Source: JADJLQ01 sp031417835 (GTDB lineage Bacteria; Bacteroidota; Bacteroidia; Chitinophagales; Saprospiraceae). Taken from it: a stretch of 44,529 nt of DNA. Numbering within the stretch: the stretch's first letter is position 1; every line of letters starts with the position of its first letter. The stretch covers positions 1 through 44,529 of the forward strand of contig JANOWJ010000201.1 in assembly GCA_031417835.1 (NCBI GenBank), in the 5' to 3' direction. Of the stretch, positions 9,501 through 18,429 are shown piece by piece. Both the position numbers and the translations under genes were made by a program. Below the pieces are notes generated by a model that was given only the letters and a program-made list of their open reading frames with translations, did not search any database and was not told the origin of the DNA.

Positions 9501-10180
9501 TAGAATCTCGAGAACAAAAATCTCCAATCGTATTAAATCTTAAGGATCAATATTATAATTCAGGCGATATCGTACGAATGGATATTACAGGCACACTTGA
9601 TTTTATTCATGGGATGCAACTATCCATGACATTAGATCAGTTGGATTTAATCGATATAGAAAGTGGTGTATTAAATCGAAATAATATCCACACTCATATC
9701 GAAGGTCAATATATAAAGTTAACAGCAGCTGAATCTGTCGTAATCCAGCATCGTACAGATAGGCCTTGGTACACCTTGATATTCAAAGCTAAAAAGTCAG
9801 GTCACCTGATGCAGTCCGTCGAATTAAAATCAAATGTTCAATTGGTATCAGAAGTGTATGATGCCGGTCTTCAAGCCTCGCCGATTCAGTTTAAGTGGCA
9901 CTCTCTTGGCTCAGATAAATTAGTACTGGAACAAAATAGGCCAAATCCATTTGTTGAATTTACTATGGTCAATTATTACTTGCCACAAGCAGCTAAAGTG
10001 ACTTTAAAGATCATGGATGTCAATGGTCGACTTTTGTACCATCAACAAGTACAAGCCGGAAAAGGACAAAATAATTGGAAAATAGACCAATCTATATTTA
10101 GAAGTAACGGAATCTATTATTATAAAGTGGAATCTCCTTTTGGTACCGATGCAAGTAAAATGATCCTAATGAATCAATAG
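6509..10180 (+). CDS. Large Cys-rich secreted protein: HYR-like modules, dockerin-like, cohesin-like, T9SS type A tail
   Basis: The protein has 1223 aa and a signal peptide ending near AFSQ (residue 27). Residues 28-800 are repeated beta-sandwich modules, including a first REWTLIDWC segment (181-189), HYR-like units, a unit with adjacent cysteines (FCCAD, about 382-386), and a WPKD...KKIVRKWTVADWC module (526-586). Residues 817-872 form a small carboxypeptidase-regulatory-like sandwich. A dockerin-like pair spans 872-932: loop one is degenerate (DINPMNGVSTID), loop two canonical (DIDRSGEVDAAD). A conserved SWRF...VGVKIGDVN linker (940-987) leads to a cohesin-like domain (about 1006-1128) and a type A tail (1135-1223, RPNPFVEFT, GIYYYKVES). 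It is exported by the T9SS. Only 37 nt separate it from the next gene, and there is no terminator. Function is inferred as surface scaffold or adhesion; no enzyme motif is seen. Confidence 0.87.
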   Translation: MKNAILVKVLAMALMFGAVAIPQAFSQCISSIGTTITVPCNIHPDSIPKPNISNMEGCGTVTSVTQVLPAQPPFMNGPTAAAACDSVCFSKQIRTWTIVRTGMANLAYKDTICYTAITLDDVVCPRDTVIFCPPGINVVIDTSIAALGSPLKSGGVCNILQSGPVRTLWNYSGPGCYKISREWTLIDWCDNMATPRVCRQFIEIVDTIDPVIDAQEDFGRLNIKGDQCTADYKFPPASINDNCTPSLQLKVTISVAGQVLIGNGGYIYGIPIGIHQVIYTVEDKCTGADGMPNSSADTGVIEIYDGVGPLAFCKGNKIVQINESGMVTLPSSAFNDGSFDRCSPPVSIKVKRMNDLPKCVVIAPSDALLNNPFNHFADNVKFCCADHGTDVMVIMRVYQGIVPGGPVSLDATYMGLPHTDCMTSVKVLDKVGPTITCPELYNIDCRELSLKRVKSLTDYGAPVVTDMCLDTVWIDSISRLDQCLVGDITRRIYARDDAGNTTYCDQIIRVSNSDPFDATDTSDWVWPKDTTFFICSASTLPAVTGLPILKDPSCAKVTYNYTDEVYEFAPGACKKIVRKWTVADWCQIDPYVSNSGRWSKSQKIVVMDTAKPVITVPANFMVNNFDSVCGPALVTVPLPSATDCTPGPSLEWTFTLDLLSDGLNIIQGQGRNASQMMPNGIHKLVFSVNDKCGNISKGTTIITVKDAKKPTPVAIHGLATDVGLMNGVAMVRVWARLFFLPGSAFDNCTPFANLKFSYSANTADTVRTYTCDSVGTRNVRLWVTDLAGNQDVVNTYILIQNNMGACTSPGPAPSLRTVGIQGEIMTEAGKSIDQVNVKIMNGEIAMPDAFIAAGKFSAKELIIGQAYNIIPKKDINPMNGVSTIDMIMMQKHILGIQSLPTAYKMIAADIDRSGEVDAADLVELRKLILGLDKTFTKNESWRFVDGSYKFNSITSALHESFKEKYSIVDLQHAMAIHFVGVKIGDVNESSLGSELQNLESREQKSPIVLNLKDQYYNSGDIVRMDITGTLDFIHGMQLSMTLDQLDLIDIESGVLNRNNIHTHIEGQYIKLTAAESVVIQHRTDRPWYTLIFKAKKSGHLMQSVELKSNVQLVSEVYDAGLQASPIQFKWHSLGSDKLVLEQNRPNPFVEFTMVNYYLPQAAKVTLKIMDVNGRLLYHQQVQAGKGQNNWKIDQSIFRSNGIYYYKVESPFGTDASKMILMNQ

Positions 10181-10217
10181 TTTAGGGTTAATTCAGTTAT
10201 CAAAAAACAAAATAATC

Positions 10218-13200
10218 ATGAAACATTTTAGAGAGAGAGTCCATCACCATTGCTATAGGATATGCCTGATGGCAGGTTTATACTTCCTCGCACAATTGGA
10301 TCTTCAAGGGGCTAAGAATACTGCACAATATTATAATCTAACCTCCTGGTCGCCGATTTATCACAGCGCGAATCAATACAATGGTATGATGTGTTTGGAA
10401 GGCGTCCAATTATCTCTGGATGCCTCAGGGAAAGTTAAGGTGACTGCCAATATGCTATTGGCACCACCTGTAGGTGCACCTGCTTTGTATGTAGTCAATA
10501 TCATAGGTAAAAACACAGACACAGTAACGTGTGCTTATTCAAATCAAAAAATAAAAATTGAAGTTAAAGAAATCGCAACAGGAAATTCATGTTGGAGTTT
10601 TGTTTTGGTTGAAGATAAATTGGCACCTACGGTAATATGTCGGGATACTACCGTGCTATGCACTGGCACCTTATCTGATATTGATAGCATACCGGGTATA
10701 GTGATGATCCAAGATAATTGTAATAAATATTCTTCCTTAAAGATCTCGCACATCGACAAGATAAAAATGATGGATTGTGCAAATGATACTTTTGTAATGG
10801 TTACCAGGACCTGGAATGCTACTGATCTATGGGGGAGAATTGGCTCGTGTACTCAGAAAATATCTTTATTAAGACCATCTCGCGCAGATATAGTTTTTCC
10901 ATCTGACACTACGGTCTACTGTCCTCGCACCAGTCTATCTCCAGCTTTATTGGGGCAACCTACTATCGGTGGTAGACCTTTGGATAAATTTTGTGGATGG
11001 ATCGTGTCGTACGAAGATCAGACTTATGTTAAATGCGGATTGACTAAAAAAATCTTACGCAATTGGTCCATTTTCGATTGTTGTGCATTGTCAGATACAA
11101 TTGTAACTCAGTTTATACATATATCAGATACTACTCGACCTATTGTAAGCTGTAAGCTGATTGATTCAGTCTCGACTTCACCGGATCTATGCGAAAAACA
11201 TTTTAAAATACCCACTGTATTGTCTGCTTCGGATGCATGCCATGGTTCTGCACTGACCACTCTTGTGACTATTGATTCATTTACATTATCAGTGCCTGGT
11301 GCTTATGTATTATTGCCGATAGGGTTTCATTCCTTAAGATATGATGTTTATGATCCTTGCGGGAATGTAGCTACTTGTACATCTATAATAACGGTAAAGG
11401 ACAAGCAAAAACCTGCTCTATTGTGTATGGATAGCATACAGATCAGTTTGCCTACCGATCTTGTACACATTAAGCCTGAAAATTTTTCTGCAATTGAAGC
11501 ATTTGACAATTGCGGTTTATTAAGTATTAAATTCAGAAGGACAAACGATTTTTGTCCTGATGGTATAGACGATACTAAATTCAGCGATAGTATCGCAGTG
11601 TGTTGTGATGATATCAATAAATCGTTTGATATCGTGTTTTTAGCGACCGATATTTACGGCAATACTGATTCGTGTAGTGTGCGAGCTTCTGTGGTGGATA
11701 AAAGTGCACCGGTCCTACATTGTGAGCAATCAGATACCATAGTGTGCATTGATGGGGTAGACTTTAATTGGCTCGATCCATCCACCGACTTGACAGATAA
11801 TTGCCTTGACAGCGTAAAAATAAAAATTGACACCATTATCAATACCATCAACCTGTGCGGATTAGGGACACTTAAAAGAAGAATCATTGCTATCGATCCT
11901 GCTAATAATCGAGATACCTGTTTTCAATCTATCACTCACCTGGCGTCAGATACCTTGACAGCTGATGACATTGAATTACCTATTGAAGGTGATACAATCA
12001 CGGTAATTGGGTGTTCTCTTGGGTTGATTATGAAAGATAGTGTAGGGTATGTACCTCCTTTAGTGGATATTGTACAGACTGAATGTCATAAGATATTTAT
12101 TCGGTTTAGTGATTCCTTGCGCAATACTACTGGCACCAGTCGCTGTAGAATAACCAAACGTACTTGGAGTGTTGGTGATTCTTGCCTATACGCGAGCCCG
12201 ATTAAGACATTGGTACAAATTATAATTCAGGATACGACGGCCTTTTCGCCTTTAGCATCTCCTGAGCTAGGACGAGTGATGAATCTGCAATCCATGCCCA
12301 TCGAAGAGGTGCATGTAGAAGGCAGAAATCAACATTTGCAATGGATCTATTCTACGATGACAGATCGTCATGGTAAATTTAAGGATCTTCAGACTCAAGT
12401 CATCTCCGCAATCAAATTAGATAAGACAGAGGATGATATTCTTAATGGAATAAGTACACTGGATGTGCTTAAAATCCAACATCACATAGCCGGTATTCAG
12501 CGGTTTGCTTCTCCATTACAAGAGTATGCGGCAGATGTAGATAAGAATGGCAATATCAATATCCTTGACCTGATAGCTTTGCGTAAGATTATCTTAGGTT
12601 TAAATACAGATGCAACTTATTTGCCGTGGGTATTTGTGAGTCAAGAAGTCGGTACGACACAAATAGAGCCAGGTGATATTTTGCCATCAGAATATGTTAT
12701 TGCCGGCCAATCTAAATCCCAGTTTATTGGTATTCGAATCGGAGATGTCAATCATGATGCAATCGTGAATTCAATTATCTCACTCGAATCAAGAAATCAA
12801 ACCAATAAACTCCTTAATGTCGTACAAGAGATTGATCAAACAAGCTTAGTTTTTGACCAGCCGATGCAATTGTATGGATTCCAAATGAGCCTGAGTGATC
12901 TGACGAATATTCAAAATATCAGCCTGGAATCAAGTGTGATGAAAGGATTTCAATATAGCATCGTAGGAGAAGAACTCAGAATCACCTGGACAAGTTTGAC
13001 ACCTTTAAATATACCACCTGGCATGCCTATCATTACCATAAGAGGGGCCCATCCCAAAATAAAAACAGGCTCATTGGCAGGTCAGTGGTATAATTTGAAC
13101 TATGAAGGACACCCTATAGGTCTTAAGTATGCAGGCAAATGGAGTCTCGGTAATGAACTCAAGTTGACGGCTTACCCCAATCCAGTGACGCATGCGGTGC

Positions 13201-13406
13201 AATTGGATTGGCACTCTGCCCAGCATGGGGCTCTAAAATGGAGGGTGTTAAACCAAGCTGGTCAATCCATAGATCATGGCATAGGTAGCGCAGGCATCTT
13301 ACAACACACCATTGACGCTGCAACTTGGCCTGCTGGTGTGTTCATTTTGGAACTTCATTTTGCTGATGGGACATCCTTGAGAAAAAAATTGGTCAAAATC
13401 GAATAA
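10218..13406 (+). CDS. Large Cys-rich secreted protein with dockerin-like and divergent cohesin-like domains
   Basis: The protein has 1062 aa. The N-terminus (HCYRICLMAGLYFLAQL) is a plausible but atypical signal peptide preceded by a basic, His-rich stretch. Repeated beta modules follow: a PSDTTVYC...KKILRNWSIFDCC version of the DWC module (228-289), an HYR-like unit with YDPCGN (about 310-396), an AVCCDD unit (460-465), and a second shorter RTWSVGDSC version (648-656). The dockerin-like pair at 735-797 has loop one ILNGISTLD and loop two DVDKNGNINILD. The FIGIRIGDVN linker (836-845) and a weak cohesin-like region (866-970) come next, then a type A tail (980-1062, AYPNPVTHA, AGVFILEL). It is probably in one operon with the genes before and after. 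It is the most diverged member in its cohesin-like part. No catalytic domain is seen. Confidence 0.83.
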   Translation: MKHFRERVHHHCYRICLMAGLYFLAQLDLQGAKNTAQYYNLTSWSPIYHSANQYNGMMCLEGVQLSLDASGKVKVTANMLLAPPVGAPALYVVNIIGKNTDTVTCAYSNQKIKIEVKEIATGNSCWSFVLVEDKLAPTVICRDTTVLCTGTLSDIDSIPGIVMIQDNCNKYSSLKISHIDKIKMMDCANDTFVMVTRTWNATDLWGRIGSCTQKISLLRPSRADIVFPSDTTVYCPRTSLSPALLGQPTIGGRPLDKFCGWIVSYEDQTYVKCGLTKKILRNWSIFDCCALSDTIVTQFIHISDTTRPIVSCKLIDSVSTSPDLCEKHFKIPTVLSASDACHGSALTTLVTIDSFTLSVPGAYVLLPIGFHSLRYDVYDPCGNVATCTSIITVKDKQKPALLCMDSIQISLPTDLVHIKPENFSAIEAFDNCGLLSIKFRRTNDFCPDGIDDTKFSDSIAVCCDDINKSFDIVFLATDIYGNTDSCSVRASVVDKSAPVLHCEQSDTIVCIDGVDFNWLDPSTDLTDNCLDSVKIKIDTIINTINLCGLGTLKRRIIAIDPANNRDTCFQSITHLASDTLTADDIELPIEGDTITVIGCSLGLIMKDSVGYVPPLVDIVQTECHKIFIRFSDSLRNTTGTSRCRITKRTWSVGDSCLYASPIKTLVQIIIQDTTAFSPLASPELGRVMNLQSMPIEEVHVEGRNQHLQWIYSTMTDRHGKFKDLQTQVISAIKLDKTEDDILNGISTLDVLKIQHHIAGIQRFASPLQEYAADVDKNGNINILDLIALRKIILGLNTDATYLPWVFVSQEVGTTQIEPGDILPSEYVIAGQSKSQFIGIRIGDVNHDAIVNSIISLESRNQTNKLLNVVQEIDQTSLVFDQPMQLYGFQMSLSDLTNIQNISLESSVMKGFQYSIVGEELRITWTSLTPLNIPPGMPIITIRGAHPKIKTGSLAGQWYNLNYEGHPIGLKYAGKWSLGNELKLTAYPNPVTHAVQLDWHSAQHGALKWRVLNQAGQSIDHGIGSAGILQHTIDAATWPAGVFILELHFADGTSLRKKLVKIE

Positions 13407-13516
13407 AAAAGCGAGTGAATATAATATATTATGAAAAATTGTAATATATTCGCATTAAGATTTTATTTAATATGTATTGTATTGGAAAAATTTTGTTGAA
13501 AATAAAACACTAAACA
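13407..13516 (+). promoter_or_regulatory. AT-rich spacer with inverted repeat
   Basis: The short spacer contains an imperfect inverted repeat in which AATATATTA around 13430 can pair with TAATATATT starting near 13442. It includes TTGTAATAT (13439-13447), the half-site shared with the leaders of the 6509 and 18430 genes. No T-run follows, so it is not a standard terminator. Confidence 0.4.
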
Positions 13517-16500
13517 ATGAAAACTACATCTGTATCATTCAAGACTATTTCGAGCTATGCTCTTTGGATGATTTTTTCGATGTGCGCCTTTTCTAAGGTG
13601 GACCTTTATGCTGCACCTACCTTGGGAGACCAGGCTGGAGGCTATTCGTATTATGCAGTCAATCCAACAATTATAACCTATTGGGAGGCGCCTTGTGCAG
13701 TAGATAAGAGTGCACCTTCGGTTTTTCCATTGATGACAACTATCTACAATTGTACTTCGTTCCCAAGTTTACCGTGGAGTGCATTTATCGAAGTGTCAGA
13801 TAACTGTACACCTGGTCATCGATTGAAAATATATTATTCTGATTCTACGGTTCAAAATTGCAGTGGATCAGAAATTATTACATATCGCACATGGCGAGTG
13901 ACAGATCTAGCAGGAAATGTAGCCGTTGTTACGCAACCGTTGTATACAAACAGAGCTCAACTTAATCAAATAAAATTCCCTGATACCTATCATGCTTATT
14001 GCCCTGCGATACATAATACCAGTGAAACGATCACCGGTGTACCAACATACCTTGGCGAGCCGGTCCACCATTATTGCGGTATTACAGTAAGTTATAAAGA
14101 CATACCGACTAAAGTGTGTGGCAAGTCAGTAAATATCAGACGCCATTGGACGGTGACCGATTGTTGTACCCTATATGCTCTCAATCATGATCAGGACATA
14201 TATTATCACGACACTACTAAACCAGTGATTATTTGCCCAGCTCCTTTAATCTATAGTACGAATGTAAAGGAATGTTATTCTCATCAAATCATACCTTCTA
14301 TAGTGGCTTCAGATTTATGCGATCCGCTGGGGTTAGATATATTTGTTATAGTAGATGGTTTTACCAAATTGAGGCCAGGACAACGAGCCATATTGTCTTT
14401 GGGTGCACATACTTTTCAATACCAGGTGACAGATGCTTGTGGCAATATTGCTATTTGCAATGTGCCCGTCCAAGTGAATGATGGCACGCCACCTTTACTC
14501 AGTTGCCATCCTATTGAAGTATGCCTTTTGACTGATTCTGTCCGAATTGGAGTAAAACAAATGGTAGAAGAGTATTGGGATGATTGTTCGGGATTGAGTA
14601 AAGTCACTTTAAAAATCAGAAAACTTGAAGATAATTGTGGTGATCCATTAGACGATTTAGTATTTAAAGATAGTGTTACGATTTGTTGCGCACGCGACGA
14701 CGGAAACCTAGTATTGGTAGAGATTGAAGCAAAAGATCAAGCAGGTAATACAGCCTATTGTATCACTGAAGTCAATGTGACCAGTAAACTCCCTGTGCAA
14801 ATTATATGTCAGGATAGTGTCAAATTGACCTGTGGTATGCCAATTCCTGATATTATCCCTGCTATTAATTTCTGCGGAGATTATACCATAGAGACTAAAG
14901 TAGTATTTGATAATCGGAATGCAGGGGGTATAGGCACCTTGATCAGAAGATATATTGTGACTGCAGAGAGTGGCCTTAAAGATTCTTGCCAAACCGTATT
15001 TACAGTGGGTTTAGGTACGAATGCGTTTGGTATAGATGATATTATTTGCCCTAATGGAAATGTAGATGTGATCGGATGTATGTTTCCTAATATTAATGCT
15101 ATACCTGGTTTGTTTCTCAAAGATACTGCCAGACCATGTGCACAAATCACGATAAACTTAAAACTAGATACTTTTACCAACCTAGGCACCCCTTGTCTTA
15201 GAATCAGACGAACCTGGACTGTAAAGGATGCCCTGCAGCCAGCCATCAATGTCATCTGTGTTCAAAATATCAATATCATTGACACGGTCAGGCCCAAACT
15301 CACTGGCGTGCGCGATACGACCGTCATTGCTTCGCTGGCATGTAATGCAATCGTAGATCTCCCACCGATGATAGCCATGGATTGTGATCCCAATGTAATA
15401 ATCACCAATACCTTGAATGCTCAAGGAGCAAATATCGGCCCGGTGGTTTTTCCTAAGGGGATGACATTGATAAAATATCGGGCAATCGATAAATGTGGGA
15501 ATCGAGATTCAATTACAATCAAAGTAACTGTGACTGACACGGCTAAACTCAGGGTCATTTGTCAGAATGACACGATTATTCCTTGTGGAGCCAACTTTAC
15601 ACCTAGAGCCGCTACGATTATCGCTTCGTGTAATCAGATATCATCCAATGTACTTCGATCAGATACTATCCGAAGTAGATGCTCTATTACTAAAATTAAC
15701 TTTAAAAGAATTGTCACCGATACATCTGGCCGGAAAGACTCGTGTACGTTTATGGTCACCTTTAGAGCAGCAGATACCTTATTTTGTAACCAAATCTCCT
15801 GGCCTAAAGATACTACACTTGCAAACTGTGCTAAAAGTATTCATCCAGATAGTATAAATTTAAAGCCTATATTTAATTTTATACAGGGAGTATGTGCGCG
15901 TGTAGTGGTATCATTTAAAGATACAACCATTGCCGTTTCAAACGGGCCAAGCTGTGCGAATACGACAAGGCGCATATGGACTGTACAAGATACGTGCCCC
16001 CTAGTGCCTTTGATCTGTAGAGATACGCAGTTGATCATGGTAGTAGACATCACTAAACCGATCTTAAAAGTACCAAAGGATACCTGTGTATTTTTAAAAT
16101 TCCCTACTCTTTGTGATACTTTATTGAATTTCTTGGGTAGTGCTACTGCCATGGATTGTGATCCTAATGTCAACATTAAAAATGTAATCTTGGGACGAAC
16201 AGATACGGCCGGAGCATCCTTAATCCGACGGTATGGTTTAGGTGAAACCAGAGTATTGGTATTGGCTCGAGATGCATGTGGAAATCTTACAAAAGATACG
16301 GTCATCATCATGGTAAAAGATACCGTAAGACCAGTCGCCGCGTGTAAAAAATCGAATAACTTCCTCAATGATCAAGGTTTTGTTCGTGTCAATGCTAGAT
16401 TATTTGACGGCGGTAGCAAGGATAATTGTACTCCGCCATCACAATTGAGATTTTCATGGACTCAAAATGTGAATGATACCATCTTGGAGGTAGATTGTGA

Positions 16501-17914
16501 TTCTATCAAGATATTACGTGCGAACGGGCCATTTAAATTTGATACGGTCAGAGTATTTCCTTTCGAACGAAATTTTAATCTTTGGGTTACTGATGCAAGT
16601 GGTAACCAGGATACCTGTTTAGGTAATCGATTCCTTGCATTCTTTGATACCTTAAACCTTTGTGGTAAAAATGCAATCAGAAATACCTCTGCTATAGCTG
16701 GTAAAGTGAGCACAATGAATGGTAAATCCATACCAAATGTCATCTTCTCTGCTATCGGCGATGAACAGTATCAGAGTAATTCCAATACGGAAGGGGCGTT
16801 TGCTTTGGATCGTATTTTGCCTGGGATGTATAAAGTATTTCCATATAAAAATGATGATCCGACATTAGGAGTTAGCACAATAGATTTACTGAATATTCAA
16901 AAGCATATCATGGGCGTCGATCGATTCACACAAATGGATCAGTTTATTGCAGCGGATATCAATAAGGATGGCGATATTACAAGTGTCGATTTGATCGAAT
17001 TGAGAAAATTGGTTTTGGGCATATACAGTCAGTTTCCGCAAAACACCTCTTGGAGGTTCTTTGATCAATCGTTGATGGCCAGAACCACCGATCACCATAC
17101 GATGGCAGAATTTGAAAATCCATATGTGGAAGCTGTAGATAAAGGAATAAGCAAGCAGAACTTTACAGGTATAAAAATTGGTGATGTCAACCGTAGCGCT
17201 GTACTTGGGTGGGCCACCTTGGAGTCCAGGAGCATCAAATCACTTGATATTCTGGCAGCAGACATAACGCTGACAGCTGGGAATATTATTGAACTACCAC
17301 TATATGTTGATGCTACGGGAATCGAAGGATTGCAAGGTAGTTTAAGATTTGATCATATATCTATACTTGGCGTGACTTCTGATCAGGCTATGTTATTGCC
17401 TGGTCAGTATCAAGAAACTGTAATGAAATCTGGTCAATTTAATTTTTCCTGGATCAGAACGATGGGGTATAAATCGGAAGGACAACAACTTTTGACCAAG
17501 CTATTGATCAGAGCAAATCGTTCCGGGAAGCTTGCTGATTTTATGCAAATCAATCATAAGGTCATGAAGGCAGAAGCGTATGAAAGCGTCAATATCATCC
17601 GAGACTTGAAGCTGCGATTTAATACCATCGGGGTGATACCGCAAGTATTGGATAGAATGGTATTGTGGCAAAATAATCCTAATCCTTTTCATGATCGAAC
17701 GGCAGTACGCTATAGTTTGCCTCAACCAGGTCAAGTGACTTGGACTATATCAGATTTGACTGGACGGGTCATAACCACCTGGTCCAGATATCAACCAGTA
17801 GGAGATCATCAAATCATGTTGGATAAAAAAGATCTAGGCGTTGGAGGTATATACTATTACAAAATGGATTTCAATGGCTATTCTGATGTACGGAAACTGA
17901 TCCTTTTAGAATAG
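13517..17914 (+). CDS. Very large Cys-rich secreted protein with dockerin-like, cohesin-like and T9SS type A domains
   Basis: The protein has 1465 aa with an N-terminal signal peptide. About 1050 residues of tandem modules follow: NIRRHWTVTDCC (206-217), HYR-like units with DACGN and DKCGN, VTICCARDD with adjacent cysteines (387-395), several C...RxW..xD units including SWPKDTTLANC...RRIWTVQDTC (761-827), and DGGSKDNCTP (963-972). A small beta-sandwich (1058-1112) precedes the dockerin-like pair (1112-1172): loop one DDPTLGVSTID, loop two DINKDGDITSVD, the best Ca-binding match in the array. Next are NTSWRFF, the FTGIKIGDVN linker (1216-1225), a cohesin-like domain (1240-1360) and a type A tail (1378-1465, NNPNPFHDRT, GIYYYKMDF). 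It ends the 6509-17914 transcription unit, closed by a terminator. Secreted structural or adhesive role is inferred. Confidence 0.87.
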   Translation: MKTTSVSFKTISSYALWMIFSMCAFSKVDLYAAPTLGDQAGGYSYYAVNPTIITYWEAPCAVDKSAPSVFPLMTTIYNCTSFPSLPWSAFIEVSDNCTPGHRLKIYYSDSTVQNCSGSEIITYRTWRVTDLAGNVAVVTQPLYTNRAQLNQIKFPDTYHAYCPAIHNTSETITGVPTYLGEPVHHYCGITVSYKDIPTKVCGKSVNIRRHWTVTDCCTLYALNHDQDIYYHDTTKPVIICPAPLIYSTNVKECYSHQIIPSIVASDLCDPLGLDIFVIVDGFTKLRPGQRAILSLGAHTFQYQVTDACGNIAICNVPVQVNDGTPPLLSCHPIEVCLLTDSVRIGVKQMVEEYWDDCSGLSKVTLKIRKLEDNCGDPLDDLVFKDSVTICCARDDGNLVLVEIEAKDQAGNTAYCITEVNVTSKLPVQIICQDSVKLTCGMPIPDIIPAINFCGDYTIETKVVFDNRNAGGIGTLIRRYIVTAESGLKDSCQTVFTVGLGTNAFGIDDIICPNGNVDVIGCMFPNINAIPGLFLKDTARPCAQITINLKLDTFTNLGTPCLRIRRTWTVKDALQPAINVICVQNINIIDTVRPKLTGVRDTTVIASLACNAIVDLPPMIAMDCDPNVIITNTLNAQGANIGPVVFPKGMTLIKYRAIDKCGNRDSITIKVTVTDTAKLRVICQNDTIIPCGANFTPRAATIIASCNQISSNVLRSDTIRSRCSITKINFKRIVTDTSGRKDSCTFMVTFRAADTLFCNQISWPKDTTLANCAKSIHPDSINLKPIFNFIQGVCARVVVSFKDTTIAVSNGPSCANTTRRIWTVQDTCPLVPLICRDTQLIMVVDITKPILKVPKDTCVFLKFPTLCDTLLNFLGSATAMDCDPNVNIKNVILGRTDTAGASLIRRYGLGETRVLVLARDACGNLTKDTVIIMVKDTVRPVAACKKSNNFLNDQGFVRVNARLFDGGSKDNCTPPSQLRFSWTQNVNDTILEVDCDSIKILRANGPFKFDTVRVFPFERNFNLWVTDASGNQDTCLGNRFLAFFDTLNLCGKNAIRNTSAIAGKVSTMNGKSIPNVIFSAIGDEQYQSNSNTEGAFALDRILPGMYKVFPYKNDDPTLGVSTIDLLNIQKHIMGVDRFTQMDQFIAADINKDGDITSVDLIELRKLVLGIYSQFPQNTSWRFFDQSLMARTTDHHTMAEFENPYVEAVDKGISKQNFTGIKIGDVNRSAVLGWATLESRSIKSLDILAADITLTAGNIIELPLYVDATGIEGLQGSLRFDHISILGVTSDQAMLLPGQYQETVMKSGQFNFSWIRTMGYKSEGQQLLTKLLIRANRSGKLADFMQINHKVMKAEAYESVNIIRDLKLRFNTIGVIPQVLDRMVLWQNNPNPFHDRTAVRYSLPQPGQVTWTISDLTGRVITTWSRYQPVGDHQIMLDKKDLGVGGIYYYKMDFNGYSDVRKLILLE

Positions 17915-17946
17915 TAAACTAAGTATATTCATTGTTTAAATACCAC

Positions 17947-17980
17947 GACCCTGGCTGTTCATTCAGTCAGGGTCTTTTTT
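17947..17980 (+). terminator. Rho-independent terminator
   Basis: An 11-bp stem (GACCCTGGCTG with CAGTCAGGGTC, one wobble) closes a 6-nt loop and is followed by six Ts, 32 nt after the stop codon. Confidence 0.92.
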
Positions 17981-18429
17981 ATATAATAAATTATAGTAAC
18001 CTATAAACTTATTTTAATCAGGATTTAACATATTACAAATATATTATAATTGTAATATGCAGTTTATTATATGAATATATATTATATAATAATATAATAT
18101 TAAAAATACCCAAAAAAGGGTATATCAACAGTCAGAACCTAAAATATATTTGTGACATATTAATATATTATATAATATGATAATATATCTAATACAGAGA
18201 ATGAGAATGAATTGAATATTGGAATTATCTAATATTTAATTTTTGAACAAAACCTAGTACTAGAATGCCTTCGACAAGGCATCGGCCTTCCTGAGAGAAA
18301 AAAGTGATAAGTATACCTCTGATTTGGTCAGAACGGTTCCCCCATTACCGGTTTGATCTGATTTTAGGACAAACGGGCTGCAAAGGCATCCCATCCCAAT
18401 TCATTTAATTAAAACTAAAACTAAGTCTC
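17981..18429 (+). promoter_or_regulatory. Long AT-rich leader with palindromes before the 18430 gene
   Basis: There is no gene in these 450 bp. A perfect 10-bp inverted repeat lies at 18029-18038 (CATATTACAA) and 18050-18059 (TTGTAATATG) with an 11-nt spacer. A second pair is CATATTA at 18156-18162 with TAATATG at 18173-18179. ATACCC-A6-GGGTAT forms a hairpin at 18106-18123. TATATTTG at 18145-18152 fits a -7 box. The last 170 bp are less AT-rich and contain ATGCCTT/AAGGCAT (about 18265-18282) and AACGGT/ACCGGTT pairings (about 18332-18353), suggesting a structured 5' leader. No known riboswitch is recognised. Confidence 0.5.

Noticed and set aside
15841..16368. A 175-codon open frame on the minus strand inside the 13517 gene
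   Set aside because: It lies fully inside a well-supported gene, has no recognisable domain, and open antisense frames are common in repetitive genes; treated as a shadow.
18000..18240. Possible CRISPR or tandem-repeat array in the AT-rich leader
   Set aside because: The repeats are short palindromic AT motifs with irregular spacing; there are no constant repeats with unique spacers.
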